From an uncultured bacterium (GTDB taxonomy: Bacteria; Gemmatimonadota; Gemmatimonadetes; Palauibacterales; KS3-K002): DNA of 13,953 nt. The stretch covers positions 1 to 13,953 of the forward strand of contig CANPVY010000090.1 in the NCBI GenBank assembly GCA_947581845.1. The letters run 5' to 3'. Below the pieces are notes generated by a model. That model saw only the letters and a program-made list of their open reading frames with translations. It was not told the DNA's origin and did not search any database. The translations under genes were made by a program, and so were the position numbers. Positions 1 through 6,802 of the stretch are shown piece after piece (position 1 is the first letter of the stretch; each line of letters starts with the position of its first letter).

Positions 1-2
1 GG

Positions 3-1679
3 ATCGTGCAAGGGGTGCCGAAGGAAGTGGATCTCGAGTTCCTCAAGCAGCTGGCGCTCGACGGTCGACACTGGATGCTGACACCGCGCCGCACGCTGGC
101 GCTGGTCCACGCGGTCCAGCAGCCGCTCCGGCCGCCGGCGTTCAGCGACCTGACGCCAGAGAGGGCACTGGGGAATACGTTCGCGACCCTCGTCGACCGC
201 GTGCGTGTCCATGGGAAGAGCACGATCAAGCTGGACCTGCGGGCCGAGTGGAGCGAGTGGATCGATGCGATCGCCGAGCCGGAACCCCGACGTATCACCG
301 GCAGCGCACACGTCTGTGAGTTGGGGGTGGACGACCCCGAGCAAGACATCTTGAACCTCGCGCATCGCCACGAGTTCGGCGACACCAAGTACCGCAAGGT
401 CCGCTACCGGGGGACAGCCACCACACGCTTCCGCGAGTATCTGCCCGCGGGACTGCTCGGGGACGAGAAGAACATCACCCGCACCACGATCGATGTGCCG
501 GAAGGCGCGGACGAGGAGCCGTTCATCTCGCCGCTCATCGATGTTCCCAACGCGGCACGCCCAGAGGCGCCCAGGTTGCTCTACGTCGTTCCGGCGTTCC
601 GCTGGGAGGAAGAGGCCGCGATCACCGGACCGCCGCTCAGTGGCCGGCGCGAGGGCGGCTGGCTGCGTGTGTACCTCGACCGGCCCTGGTACTCCTCGGG
701 TGACGGCGAGCTTTTGGGCACCCTCATCTGGACCGATGAGTTCAGGCGCATCCCGACCGAGTACCGGCCCTACGTCACCCAGTGGGGCACTGACCCGATC
801 TGGGTCAGCGCTCCCACGACCGGCGCGGCATCACTGGCAGCCTTCAAGGCCGCCACGGAGACGAAGCTCGGCGGGCTGACCCTGGACGAGCTGACGCCGC
901 CGCTCGCCATCGCGCCCGTGTTGCCGGCCCTGCGGCGCCTCCAGGTCCCGCACCCCACCCCGAGGTCGCAGACGCAGGTCACCCCACACATCGAGCGAGC
1001 CCGCGAGCCGGAGATCAGACGGCCCGAGGTCGAGCTGCGCGAGCGGGCGGTCGTCGCGCGGCCACCCGAAGCCGTCGTGGCCGAGGTGCGGCCCGCTCCC
1101 ACTCTCGCCGTCGCCGGCCATGAGGTCCACTACGATCCCGAACGGCGACTCTGGTACGCCGACATCCACATCGACGCGGGGCCCTCGTACTTCCCCTTCG
1201 TCCGGTTGGCCCTGGTGCGCTTCCAGCCGATCTCCCTGCCGAACGCTCACGTCTCCCGGGTCGTGCTGGCGGACTTCGCGCAACTCGCACCCAACCGTAG
1301 CGTGAGCCTCGGCTTCGATCCCAAGGAACCACGTGAGATCACGCTGACCCTTAACGGGCTCACCTACCAACGCTCGCAGGCCATGCGCGAGCCCGGCCAG
1401 ATCTTTGTCCGGGTGGAGACGCTCCGCACCGATGTGCCCGAGGAGCTGGGTTGGGTGCCGGTCAGGGACGTGGATATAGAGGAGCAGAAAGTCAGGCGCC
1501 GCGGCGAAGCACCGCTGTGGAGCGGCAAGATCACGCTGCCCGTGGCCCGCGGCACCCGGCCCTTCAGGATCGTGATCCAGGAGTTCGAGGGCTACGCTTA
1601 CCAGCCCGCCGCCCAGACGCGCATGGCCAGAGTGACCCGCGCGGGCCGTTTGGTGTACGCGCACGCGATCAAGCTCTGA
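3..1679 (+). CDS. C-terminal part of a large conserved-looking protein of unknown function (5' truncated)
   Basis: The frame is already open at the left edge, and the first possible start (GTG at 6) has no ribosome binding site, so the true start probably lies outside the window. About 558 residues are visible, ending at TGA. I do not recognise the family. The part before residue ~300 (numbering from the GTG) is rich in Trp, Tyr and Arg and looks beta-rich, with segments such as HGKSTIKLDLRAEW (69-82) and RVYLDRPWYSSGDGELLG (221-238). A Pro/Arg/Glu-rich, probably disordered linker spans about 311-365. A second ordered block follows, including GHEVHYDPERRLWYADI (371-387) and YFPFVRLALVRFQP (395-408). 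There is no signal peptide or membrane helix in the visible part, so it looks like a soluble, possibly multidomain structural or surface-assembly protein. That is inference only. It converges on the methyltransferase gene, 50 bp away. Confidence 0.8.
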   Translation: MVQGVPKEVDLEFLKQLALDGRHWMLTPRRTLALVHAVQQPLRPPAFSDLTPERALGNTFATLVDRVRVHGKSTIKLDLRAEWSEWIDAIAEPEPRRITGSAHVCELGVDDPEQDILNLAHRHEFGDTKYRKVRYRGTATTRFREYLPAGLLGDEKNITRTTIDVPEGADEEPFISPLIDVPNAARPEAPRLLYVVPAFRWEEEAAITGPPLSGRREGGWLRVYLDRPWYSSGDGELLGTLIWTDEFRRIPTEYRPYVTQWGTDPIWVSAPTTGAASLAAFKAATETKLGGLTLDELTPPLAIAPVLPALRRLQVPHPTPRSQTQVTPHIERAREPEIRRPEVELRERAVVARPPEAVVAEVRPAPTLAVAGHEVHYDPERRLWYADIHIDAGPSYFPFVRLALVRFQPISLPNAHVSRVVLADFAQLAPNRSVSLGFDPKEPREITLTLNGLTYQRSQAMREPGQIFVRVETLRTDVPEELGWVPVRDVDIEEQKVRRRGEAPLWSGKITLPVARGTRPFRIVIQEFEGYAYQPAAQTRMARVTRAGRLVYAHAIKL

Positions 1680-1691
1680 GCCAGGGAGGCG

Positions 1692-1709
1692 CAGCCGCCG
1701 ACTCGGCTG
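1692..1709. terminator. Possible bidirectional hairpin terminator between convergent genes
   Basis: A perfect 6-bp stem (CAGCCG/CGGCTG) with a 6-nt loop lies 12 bases after the stop of the first gene and inside the 50-bp gap to the convergent methyltransferase gene. There is no T-run on either side, so it is only a weak intrinsic terminator candidate. A second, bulged inverted repeat (about 1718-1736) overlaps the methyltransferase stop codon. Confidence 0.3.
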
Positions 1710-1729
1710 AGCGACAGCTGGCGTAGGTC

Positions 1730-2455
1730 CTACCAGACGCCCGGCAGCAGGCGGTAGCGCACCCGCTCGGCGTACTCGCTGTAGCCTTCGAGCTCCTCCT
1801 TGAGGGTTCTGTCCTCGAGCACCGTGCGCACGAGCACTAACAGGACCGTCAGCCCGGTCGGCACGAAGGCCCAGAGCGAACCCAACATCAGCGTCATCCC
1901 ACCCCACATCACGATCCACCCGACGTAGCCCGGGTGGCGCACGTACTGATATGGCCCGGCGGTGACGACGTAATGGCCACGCTCCTCCTGTATGCGCACG
2001 TACTTCGAGAAGAACTTGTTCACCGCCATCCCCCAGAGGAAGAACAGATCCCCCAGCACCACGGGCACGACCCCCGCGAGCTGCAACCAGAGCGGAATTT
2101 GTGGCGACCAGCTATATCGCTGATTCAGCCCCGCAACGATGAGCGTGCTGAACACGACCACACCCATGATGGCGTTCAGGACCTTGTCCCAGCCCTTGAT
2201 GCCCTTCCGGATATGGAGCCGCTCGTCGATGACCTCCGGGTTGACCCGCCGGAGCACCGTCAGGTTGATCATCAGGCAGACTCCCATAACACCGAGCAAC
2301 ACCCACGCCATCACCCAGTTCAGGCGGCCTGCCAGCAGGCAGAGCAGCGCCCCCAGGACCACCAGCGAGCCGCCGAGCGCCAGCACGGCCTTCCAGATCA
2401 GCCCGACCGGAACGGCGGCGATCTGCGCTTGATCTCTGGAACTCGCATTCCTCAT
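1730..2455 (-). CDS. Isoprenylcysteine carboxyl methyltransferase-like membrane methyltransferase
   Basis: This is a 241-residue integral membrane protein. Hydrophobic segments lie at about 19-42, 46-66, 94-110, 122-145 and 178-212. The conserved C-terminal module of the ICMT/PEMT-like family is clear: GPYQYVRHPGYVG (167-179) contains the Arg-His-Pro signature that forms part of the S-adenosylmethionine site. It is followed after the last helices by an acidic stretch with Glu214 and Glu220/221, and then YSEYAERVRYRLLP (225-238). Known members methylate isoprenylcysteine in eukaryotes; bacterial homologues have mostly unknown lipid, isoprenoid or small-molecule substrates. The ATG start is supported by GGAG about 9 bases upstream. 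The gene stands alone, convergent with the first gene and divergent from the P1-P3 cluster across a 265-bp spacer. Family assignment is firm; substrate is unknown. Confidence 0.88.
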   Translation of the reverse strand: MRNASSRDQAQIAAVPVGLIWKAVLALGGSLVVLGALLCLLAGRLNWVMAWVLLGVMGVCLMINLTVLRRVNPEVIDERLHIRKGIKGWDKVLNAIMGVVVFSTLIVAGLNQRYSWSPQIPLWLQLAGVVPVVLGDLFFLWGMAVNKFFSKYVRIQEERGHYVVTAGPYQYVRHPGYVGWIVMWGGMTLMLGSLWAFVPTGLTVLLVLVRTVLEDRTLKEELEGYSEYAERVRYRLLPGVW

Positions 2456-2537
2456 TTGCCGGCTCCGGTTCGAGCGTTCCCGTCCCTCTGCGAAGGACTA
2501 CGAACGTCAGTCACCCGGGGTTCGACTAACAGTAATC

Positions 2538-2557
2538 GTTATACGGCAGGTCCTGCC
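2538..2557 (-). promoter_or_regulatory. Candidate promoter -10 with adjacent palindrome upstream of the methyltransferase gene
   Basis: On the minus strand, TATAAC (2543 to 2538) matches five of six bases of the -10 consensus and sits 82 bases before the methyltransferase ATG. Directly upstream of it is a perfect inverted repeat, GGCAGG-T-CCTGCC (2545-2557), where it would overlap a promoter spacer. No good -35 lies at 17 bp; a TTGGCA is present but too close. The palindrome could be an operator or a small hairpin. Position and symmetry are seen directly; function is inferred. Confidence 0.25.
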
Positions 2558-2668
2558 AATCCCGTTCTCGCGCCCCGGCCCGCGCGTTGACACCCAGCCA
2601 CGGCCCGAATTACCGTTCAGCGCCAACCATGGGTTCGCCGGCACTCAGCTTCGGGCCCGTGGACGGGC

Positions 2669-2697
2669 TGAGGCACCCCCCGAAAGTGCCCGATAAT
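2669..2697 (+). promoter_or_regulatory. Candidate promoter of the three-paralog cluster, with an embedded inverted repeat
   Basis: GATAAT (2692-2697) matches five of six -10 bases and ends 23 bases before the first paralog's ATG; the -35 is poor (CTGAGG, 18-bp spacing). An inverted repeat, GGCAC...GTGCC (2672-2690, 9-nt loop), fills the spacer between these boxes. It may be an operator. The rest of the 2456-2720 spacer also holds a consensus TTGACA (2587-2592) without a convincing -10. Confidence 0.25.
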
Positions 2698-2720
2698 ATC
2701 GCGCCGAACGAGGAGTTCCC

Positions 2721-3107
2721 ATGAGCGAGAAGAGCCCAGGCAGTTTTCGTCGACGGTTCAACCGCTACATCGCCCTGGCGACGTCCGTGGTCGGGGTACT
2801 GATCATCATGAGCAGTTTTCTGTTCTCTGCGGATCCGCTGCTCTGGTACGCCGCCGTCATCATCGGGCTCGAGATCCTGCTGATCGGCTCCTGGTACGCG
2901 AGTAACCCCATCCTGACGAGCGAGCGCCGGTACCCGGGCCTGCGCCAGGAGGTGTATCGTTTCACCGATCTCGTGCGCCAGCTGAACCGCGCGGCGGCGG
3001 CCGCCGAACCGGCAGAGCAGCTCCAGCAGGTGCGAGCGGCCATGTTGGAATCCGTGGAACGCATGGTCGAGCTGGCAGGCAAGCAGGGGAAGGCATCCAG
3101 CGCTTAG
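2721..3107 (+). CDS. Two-helix membrane protein, paralog 1 of 3 (P1), unknown function
   Basis: This 128-residue protein is the first of three tandem paralogs. A basic N-terminus (FRRRFNRYI, 9-17) is followed by a hydrophobic helix (about 17-36), a short polar turn, and a second helix (about 41-60). A soluble, helical, charged tail follows, carrying the family pattern LTSERR (65-70), LVRQLN (84-89), a heptad-like stretch and ERM..LAGK near the end. By the positive-inside rule both ends should be cytoplasmic, so the tail could dimerise or contact a cytoplasmic partner. Hand alignment with P2 is gap-free over about 120 residues with roughly 60 % identity; with P3 it is about half. The ATG is supported by GAGGAG 5 bases upstream. 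P2 starts 60 bp downstream in the same direction. I do not recognise the family and assign no function. Confidence 0.85.
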   Translation: MSEKSPGSFRRRFNRYIALATSVVGVLIIMSSFLFSADPLLWYAAVIIGLEILLIGSWYASNPILTSERRYPGLRQEVYRFTDLVRQLNRAAAAAEPAEQLQQVRAAMLESVERMVELAGKQGKASSA

Positions 3108-3167
3108 ACGTCTCGTATCCCTGTTGCTCAGGCGCCAAGGTCCAAGGGTCGCCGAACGAGGAGTCGT

Positions 3168-3560
3168 GTGAGCGATACGGAGCCAACAAGCTTTCGCCGC
3201 AAGTTCAATCGCTACGTGTCGCTGGTGACCGCGGTCATCGGCGTGCTCGTCATCCTGAGCAGCTTCCTTTTCACAGGGAATCTGCAGGCCTGGTACGCCT
3301 CCGTCGTCATCGGGCTGGTGATCGTGCTGATCGGCTTCTGGTACGGAGCCAATCCCATCCTTACGAACGAACGCCGCTACCTGGCCCTGCGCTCCGAGGT
3401 CGATGACTTCATCGGATTGGTACGCAAGCTCAACAGAGAGGCGGTCAGGAGTGGCCCATCGGAAGAATTCCAGCAGATCAAGGCAGCGATGCTCGAGTCC
3501 ATACAGCGAATGACTGAGTTCGCCGGCAAGGATAGCGAGCCACCTGCCCCGGGCACGTAG
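3168..3560 (+). CDS. Two-helix membrane protein, paralog 2 of 3 (P2), unknown function
   Basis: This is a 130-residue protein with a GTG start, chosen because GAGGAG lies 4 bases upstream and the translation then aligns with P1 from residue 1 without gaps. It has the same architecture: basic FRRKFNRY, two hydrophobic helices (about 17-36 and 41-60), then the conserved cytoplasmic tail with NPILTNERRY, LVRKLN and AAMLES followed by RM and AGK. It ends in a short Pro-rich tail (SEPPAPGT) that the other copies lack. The 14 bases GCCGAACGAGGAGT ahead of the start are identical to those ahead of P1, so the duplication included the translation signal. Function unknown. Confidence 0.83.
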   Translation: MSDTEPTSFRRKFNRYVSLVTAVIGVLVILSSFLFTGNLQAWYASVVIGLVIVLIGFWYGANPILTNERRYLALRSEVDDFIGLVRKLNREAVRSGPSEEFQQIKAAMLESIQRMTEFAGKDSEPPAPGT

Positions 3561-3576
3561 ACGTATCCTTGTATTT

Positions 3577-3604
3577 CCGACGTCCAGTCGGCACTTTCTA
3601 TAAA
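3577..3604 (+). promoter_or_regulatory. Weak candidate internal promoter before the third paralog
   Basis: TATAAA (3599-3604) matches five of six -10 bases and lies 43 bases before the P3 start. The best upstream hexamer (CCGACG, 3577-3582, 16-bp spacing) shares only three bases with TTGACA. It may give P3 its own transcript in addition to read-through from P1-P2. Confidence 0.22.
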
Positions 3605-3647
3605 GCCCTCCGCCCTCACTCAGAGACCGGGAGAGTCGAGGAGTCTA

Positions 3648-4019
3648 ATGGGAGAAAAAGCTAAGGGCAATTGGCGACGCACGGTCAACCGCTACATCGG
3701 TCTGGGTTCGGCCATCCTCGGGATGGCCATCATCATGAGCAGCTTCTTGTTCCTGGACAATCTCTTCGTCTGGTACGCGACCGTGATCGTCGGGCTCCTT
3801 GTCGTCCTCGGGGGATTCCTCTACGGTGCCCACCCCTTCCTGACAAGCGAGCGCCGACACTTCGAACTGCGCGCGGAGGTAGACCGGTTCATCGAGCTCG
3901 TGCGCAAGCTGAACAGCGCCGCGATGGCGCCCGGTTCCGAGGAGGAGTTCGAGCGCCTGAAAGCGCAGATGATGGCATCCGTCGAGCGGATGGGAGAGTT
4001 GGCCGGCAAGGAAGGTTAG
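3648..4019 (+). CDS. Two-helix membrane protein, paralog 3 of 3 (P3), unknown function
   Basis: At 123 residues this is the most diverged of the three copies, about half identical to P1 by eye. It keeps the invariant features: RR..NRY at the N-terminus, SSFLF at the end of helix 1, WYA opening helix 2, LTSERR after helix 2, then LR.EV..F..LVRKLN and S.ERM.ELAGK in the tail. The glutamates are denser (GSEEEFERLK) than in P1 or P2. It stops just after AGK, which suggests the conserved tail is the functional end and the extra residues of P1 and P2 are dispensable. The ATG has CGAGGAG a few bases upstream, again resembling the leaders of the other two copies. A hairpin follows 9 bases after the stop, so this is probably the end of the cluster. 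Function unknown. Confidence 0.85.
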   Translation: MGEKAKGNWRRTVNRYIGLGSAILGMAIIMSSFLFLDNLFVWYATVIVGLLVVLGGFLYGAHPFLTSERRHFELRAEVDRFIELVRKLNSAAMAPGSEEEFERLKAQMMASVERMGELAGKEG

Positions 4020-4027
4020 CCGCGTGT

Positions 4028-4046
4028 GGTTGGCCGGTTGCCAGCC
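4028..4046 (+). terminator. Hairpin after the three-paralog cluster
   Basis: A 7-bp stem (GGTTGGC/GCCAGCC, one G-T pair) with a 5-nt loop starts 9 bases after the P3 stop codon. No T-run follows, so it is a modest terminator candidate. The remainder of the 4020-4196 gap shows no other structure I can support. Confidence 0.35.
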
Positions 4047-4186
4047 TGCGGAGAGGTCGCCAGGTGCTGATTAGCAGTCCTGCAAGCTCACGTGGCTGCG
4101 CCGTGCTGACCCCTTCGGGCGTCTATCCGCGCTTCGCTCCGCTCGAAAACCACAAGCCTGAAATTGCCGCAACCTAACCCTCACCC

Positions 4187-4192
4187 AGGGGG
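4187..4192 (+). promoter_or_regulatory. Ribosome binding site deciding the nitroreductase start
   Basis: AGGGGG stands 4 bases before the GTG at 4197. A TTG further upstream (4164) has no comparable site, so the GTG is preferred. Confidence 0.5.
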
Positions 4193-4196
4193 CACG

Positions 4197-4943
4197 GTGA
4201 CACGCCTGAATACTCTATCCACCCTACTTGCCGGACTCGTGCTGGGAGCGCTCATCAGCCTGGTCGCCTGGACGGCCTTCGCAGGCCGCGGGGCACGCAT
4301 GACTCGGCGCGCAGGAGAGGAGCGCCAGGAAGCTGCCGGGTCGCAGGAGACGGCAGTCGCAGTCCTCGAGACGATCCGCCAGCGACGCACGGTCCGCAGC
4401 TATCAGGCCACGCCCGTGCCGGATGAGGAGCTGCTGGCGATCCTGGACGCGGCGCGCTATGCGCCCACGGCGGGGAACCAGCAACCCTGGCGGTTCCTCG
4501 TCATCCGGGACCGGGACAAGCTGGAACGGCTGAAAGGTCAGGCGCTGGAGTGGTACCTGGAGCGCGTGCGCAGCTCGCCGAACTCGGCCCAGCATGACAT
4601 CGAATCGATCAGGTCGAGCGCTGAGCAGGCGCTGGAGGGTGCCCTATCGGCGCCGGTGTATGTGGCCGTCCTGGTCGATACGGAGGCACCCCACTCACGC
4701 TACGTCGTCTATGACGGGGCCCTGGCGGCGGCGAACCTGATGATCGCTGCGCGGGCCCTCGGTTACGGCACCGGCTTCTTCACGACGTTTTTCCCGGAAG
4801 AGCAAATGAAGGTGTTCTTCGGCATCCCGGACCACTACGCGCTGATCTGCTTCACGCCGATCGGCGTGCCGGAGGAATGGCCTGAGATGCCAGCCAAAAA
4901 GGAACTCGCCGAGCTAGTCGTCTTCGAGTCCTTCGAGGAGTGA
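4197..4943 (+). CDS. Membrane-anchored nitroreductase-family flavoprotein
   Basis: This is 248 residues from GTG 4197. Residues ~8-29 form one strongly hydrophobic helix (LSTLLAGLVLGALISLVAW) preceded by an Arg, followed by an Arg-rich segment (31-43) and a short linker. The nitroreductase fold begins near residue 53. Its FMN-binding signature is RRTVRSY (63-69), then APTAGNQQPWRF (89-100), and the late loop ARALGYGTGFFTTF (185-198) with IGVPEEWPE near the end. These are typical of nitroreductase/Acg-like NAD(P)H-dependent flavin enzymes that reduce nitro compounds, quinones or flavins; the substrate cannot be read. The single N-terminal helix with basic residues after it fits an inner-membrane anchor with a cytoplasmic catalytic domain. 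An alternative ATG at 4299 would give a soluble enzyme without the anchor. It lies between the P1-P3 cluster and the DUF4153 gene, 56 bp before the latter. Confidence 0.88.
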   Translation: MTRLNTLSTLLAGLVLGALISLVAWTAFAGRGARMTRRAGEERQEAAGSQETAVAVLETIRQRRTVRSYQATPVPDEELLAILDAARYAPTAGNQQPWRFLVIRDRDKLERLKGQALEWYLERVRSSPNSAQHDIESIRSSAEQALEGALSAPVYVAVLVDTEAPHSRYVVYDGALAAANLMIAARALGYGTGFFTTFFPEEQMKVFFGIPDHYALICFTPIGVPEEWPEMPAKKELAELVVFESFEE

Positions 4944-4999
4944 CGCGTTCGGCGTAGGAGACAGCGACAGCTCAAGGCACCAGACCGGAGGCCCCCGAC

Positions 5000-6802
5000 A
5001 TGGAAAGCTCGACTGTGAAGGTGAAGCGACGCTTTGCTTCCGTCGTCGATCTGGCCGTGCGAGCCTGGCAGACGTTTCGGCGATTCCCATTTGTCATCCT
5101 TTCGGCCATCGGCGCCGCCGTCCTCCTCCATCATCTGGCCGGCATCGAGTTCGATCCGGCACGGGGCGCCGACACCTTCTATCCCGCCCTCATGGCCTGC
5201 ATCCTCGGTATCCCCCTCTTCATCGCCATCGAATTGCTCGCTGAAAGCCGCGGCTGGTCCGGCACAGCGCGCCTCGAAGCGGCGCTCGTCGGGCTCGCCC
5301 TATTGGTCGCGTACTACGCGGTCCTGCCATACCCGATCACAGGCGCCGAAGTGGCCCGTTGCCTGCTGCTGATCGCCGGCCTGCACCTGCTGATCTCGTT
5401 CGTTCCCTTCGGCCTCCGGTCCGGCACGGAGAACGATCTCTGGCAGTACAACAAGGTCTTGCTCCTGAGATTCATTCTGGCGGCGCTCTACACCCTCGTG
5501 CTCTACGTCGGCCTCAGCCTGGCTTTGCTCGCTTGCGATACGCTGCTCGAGATCGACGTCGAGCCCTGGAACTACGTGCAGCTCTGGTACTGGGCCGCCT
5601 TCGTTTACGCAACCTGGTTCTTCCTGGCCGGCATCCCCGAGAATGTCAGAAGTCTGGAGCGGGTGCGTGACTACCCGGTCGGGCTGCGCGTCTTCACCCA
5701 GTACGTCCTCATTCCGCTTGTCGTCATCTACTTGATCATTCTCTACGCCTATACCGCGAAAATCATCATCCAATGGAGTCTGCCCCAAGGCTGGGTCGGC
5801 TATCCGGTGATCGGCGTGTCGGTGACAGGGATGCTCGCCCTGCTGTTGGTGCACCCCATCCGCGAGCGCGCCGAGAGCGCCTGGATCGCCAGCTACGCGA
5901 AGTACTTCTACTGGACGCTCTACCCACTGATCGCATTGCTGGCCATCGCCATCGCGACGCGGATCGCCGACTACGGAGTCACCGAAAGGCGCTACCTGGT
6001 CGTGGTGGCCGGAGCCTGGCTGCTCGGGGTCGCTCTCTACTTCAGCTTCGGGCGCCGAAAGGGCATCCGGGTCATCCCGATCTCCCTTTGCATCGTCACC
6101 TTCCTCACGACCTTTGGCCCCTGGAGCGCCACCAGCGTATCACGGCGCAGCCAGCTCGGTCGCTTGCGGGACATACTGATCCGGGAGGAGGTGATGATCG
6201 ACGGGCGGCTCGATTCGACGCCCAAGCGCATCGACTTCGAGCGGGAGAGCGAGATCAGCGATATCGTCAGGTACCTGCACGACATGCACGGCATCGCTGA
6301 TCTCCGCGACTGGTACGCTCGGCCCGAGCGGCTTCCCGACGAGGCCACCCCACAGCTGGCACTTCAGGAGATGGGGCTCCTGTACCGAAGACGCTGGGAG
6401 GAGCGGGACGAATTCGCCATCCGGCCTCGCGAGCCGAATCCGCTGGCGCTGGAGGGGTTCCACTACCTGTACCGCATCACGGCGTCTGCGCAGAACGACA
6501 CGCTCGAGCTCCGCGCACGGCTGGACAGCGCCACGGAGCTGTACCTACACGGCACCAGACTGCTCCTGGGGCCACCGGATGACCCCTCGGAACGCCTGCT
6601 GCTCGAGCTGGCACCCACGATCCTGGACCTGCGTGAGCGCGAGCGCAGAGATGAGCCGTACGGACCGGAGGCGAGCACCCTGGATGTGGAGAACGCCAGA
6701 TACAGGCTCGTGCTTCACTTGGCCGAGGCGGATGGATACGTGATTGCGGATTCCGTCAGGCTCAGCCGTTTCTCGGCCACCGCGTTGATCACGCGTAAGT
6801 AG
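5000..6802 (+). CDS. DUF4153-family polytopic membrane protein
   Basis: This is 600 residues. About a dozen hydrophobic segments occupy residues ~30-375, and a mainly soluble ~220-residue C-terminal region follows. The DUF4153 hallmarks are clear: the FYWTLYPLIALLAIAI segment (303-318), RIADYGVTERRYLVVV (321-336), an LGVALYFSFGRRKGIR block (342-357), and the TTFGPWSATSVSRRSQLGRL block (370-389). The ATG is supported by GGAGG 8 bases upstream. DUF4153 proteins are widespread, and no enzymatic role is established as far as I know. The soluble end (LYRRRWEERDEF and later YLHGTRLLLG) may sense or bind a ligand, which is speculation. The gene follows the nitroreductase gene by 56 bp and may be cotranscribed with it. 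Its last 14 bases overlap the end of the convergent glycosyltransferase gene. Confidence 0.88.
   Translation: MESSTVKVKRRFASVVDLAVRAWQTFRRFPFVILSAIGAAVLLHHLAGIEFDPARGADTFYPALMACILGIPLFIAIELLAESRGWSGTARLEAALVGLALLVAYYAVLPYPITGAEVARCLLLIAGLHLLISFVPFGLRSGTENDLWQYNKVLLLRFILAALYTLVLYVGLSLALLACDTLLEIDVEPWNYVQLWYWAAFVYATWFFLAGIPENVRSLERVRDYPVGLRVFTQYVLIPLVVIYLIILYAYTAKIIIQWSLPQGWVGYPVIGVSVTGMLALLLVHPIRERAESAWIASYAKYFYWTLYPLIALLAIAIATRIADYGVTERRYLVVVAGAWLLGVALYFSFGRRKGIRVIPISLCIVTFLTTFGPWSATSVSRRSQLGRLRDILIREEVMIDGRLDSTPKRIDFERESEISDIVRYLHDMHGIADLRDWYARPERLPDEATPQLALQEMGLLYRRRWEERDEFAIRPREPNPLALEGFHYLYRITASAQNDTLELRARLDSATELYLHGTRLLLGPPDDPSERLLLELAPTILDLRERERRDEPYGPEASTLDVENARYRLVLHLAEADGYVIADSVRLSRFSATALITRK

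Noticed and set aside
831..1919. Minus-strand open frame of 362 codons opposite the first gene
   Set aside because: It overlaps two better-supported genes, is rich in Arg, Gly, Asp and His as expected for the complement of GC-rich coding DNA, and matches no family I know.
2587..2592. Consensus TTGACA in the spacer before P1
   Set aside because: At 16-18 bp downstream there is only TTACCG/TACCGT, and it lies well over 100 bases from the P1 start; not convincing as a promoter.
4164..4196. Upstream TTG start for the nitroreductase
   Set aside because: It has no ribosome binding site and adds only Pro-rich residues; the GTG at 4197 has AGGGGG 4 bases upstream.
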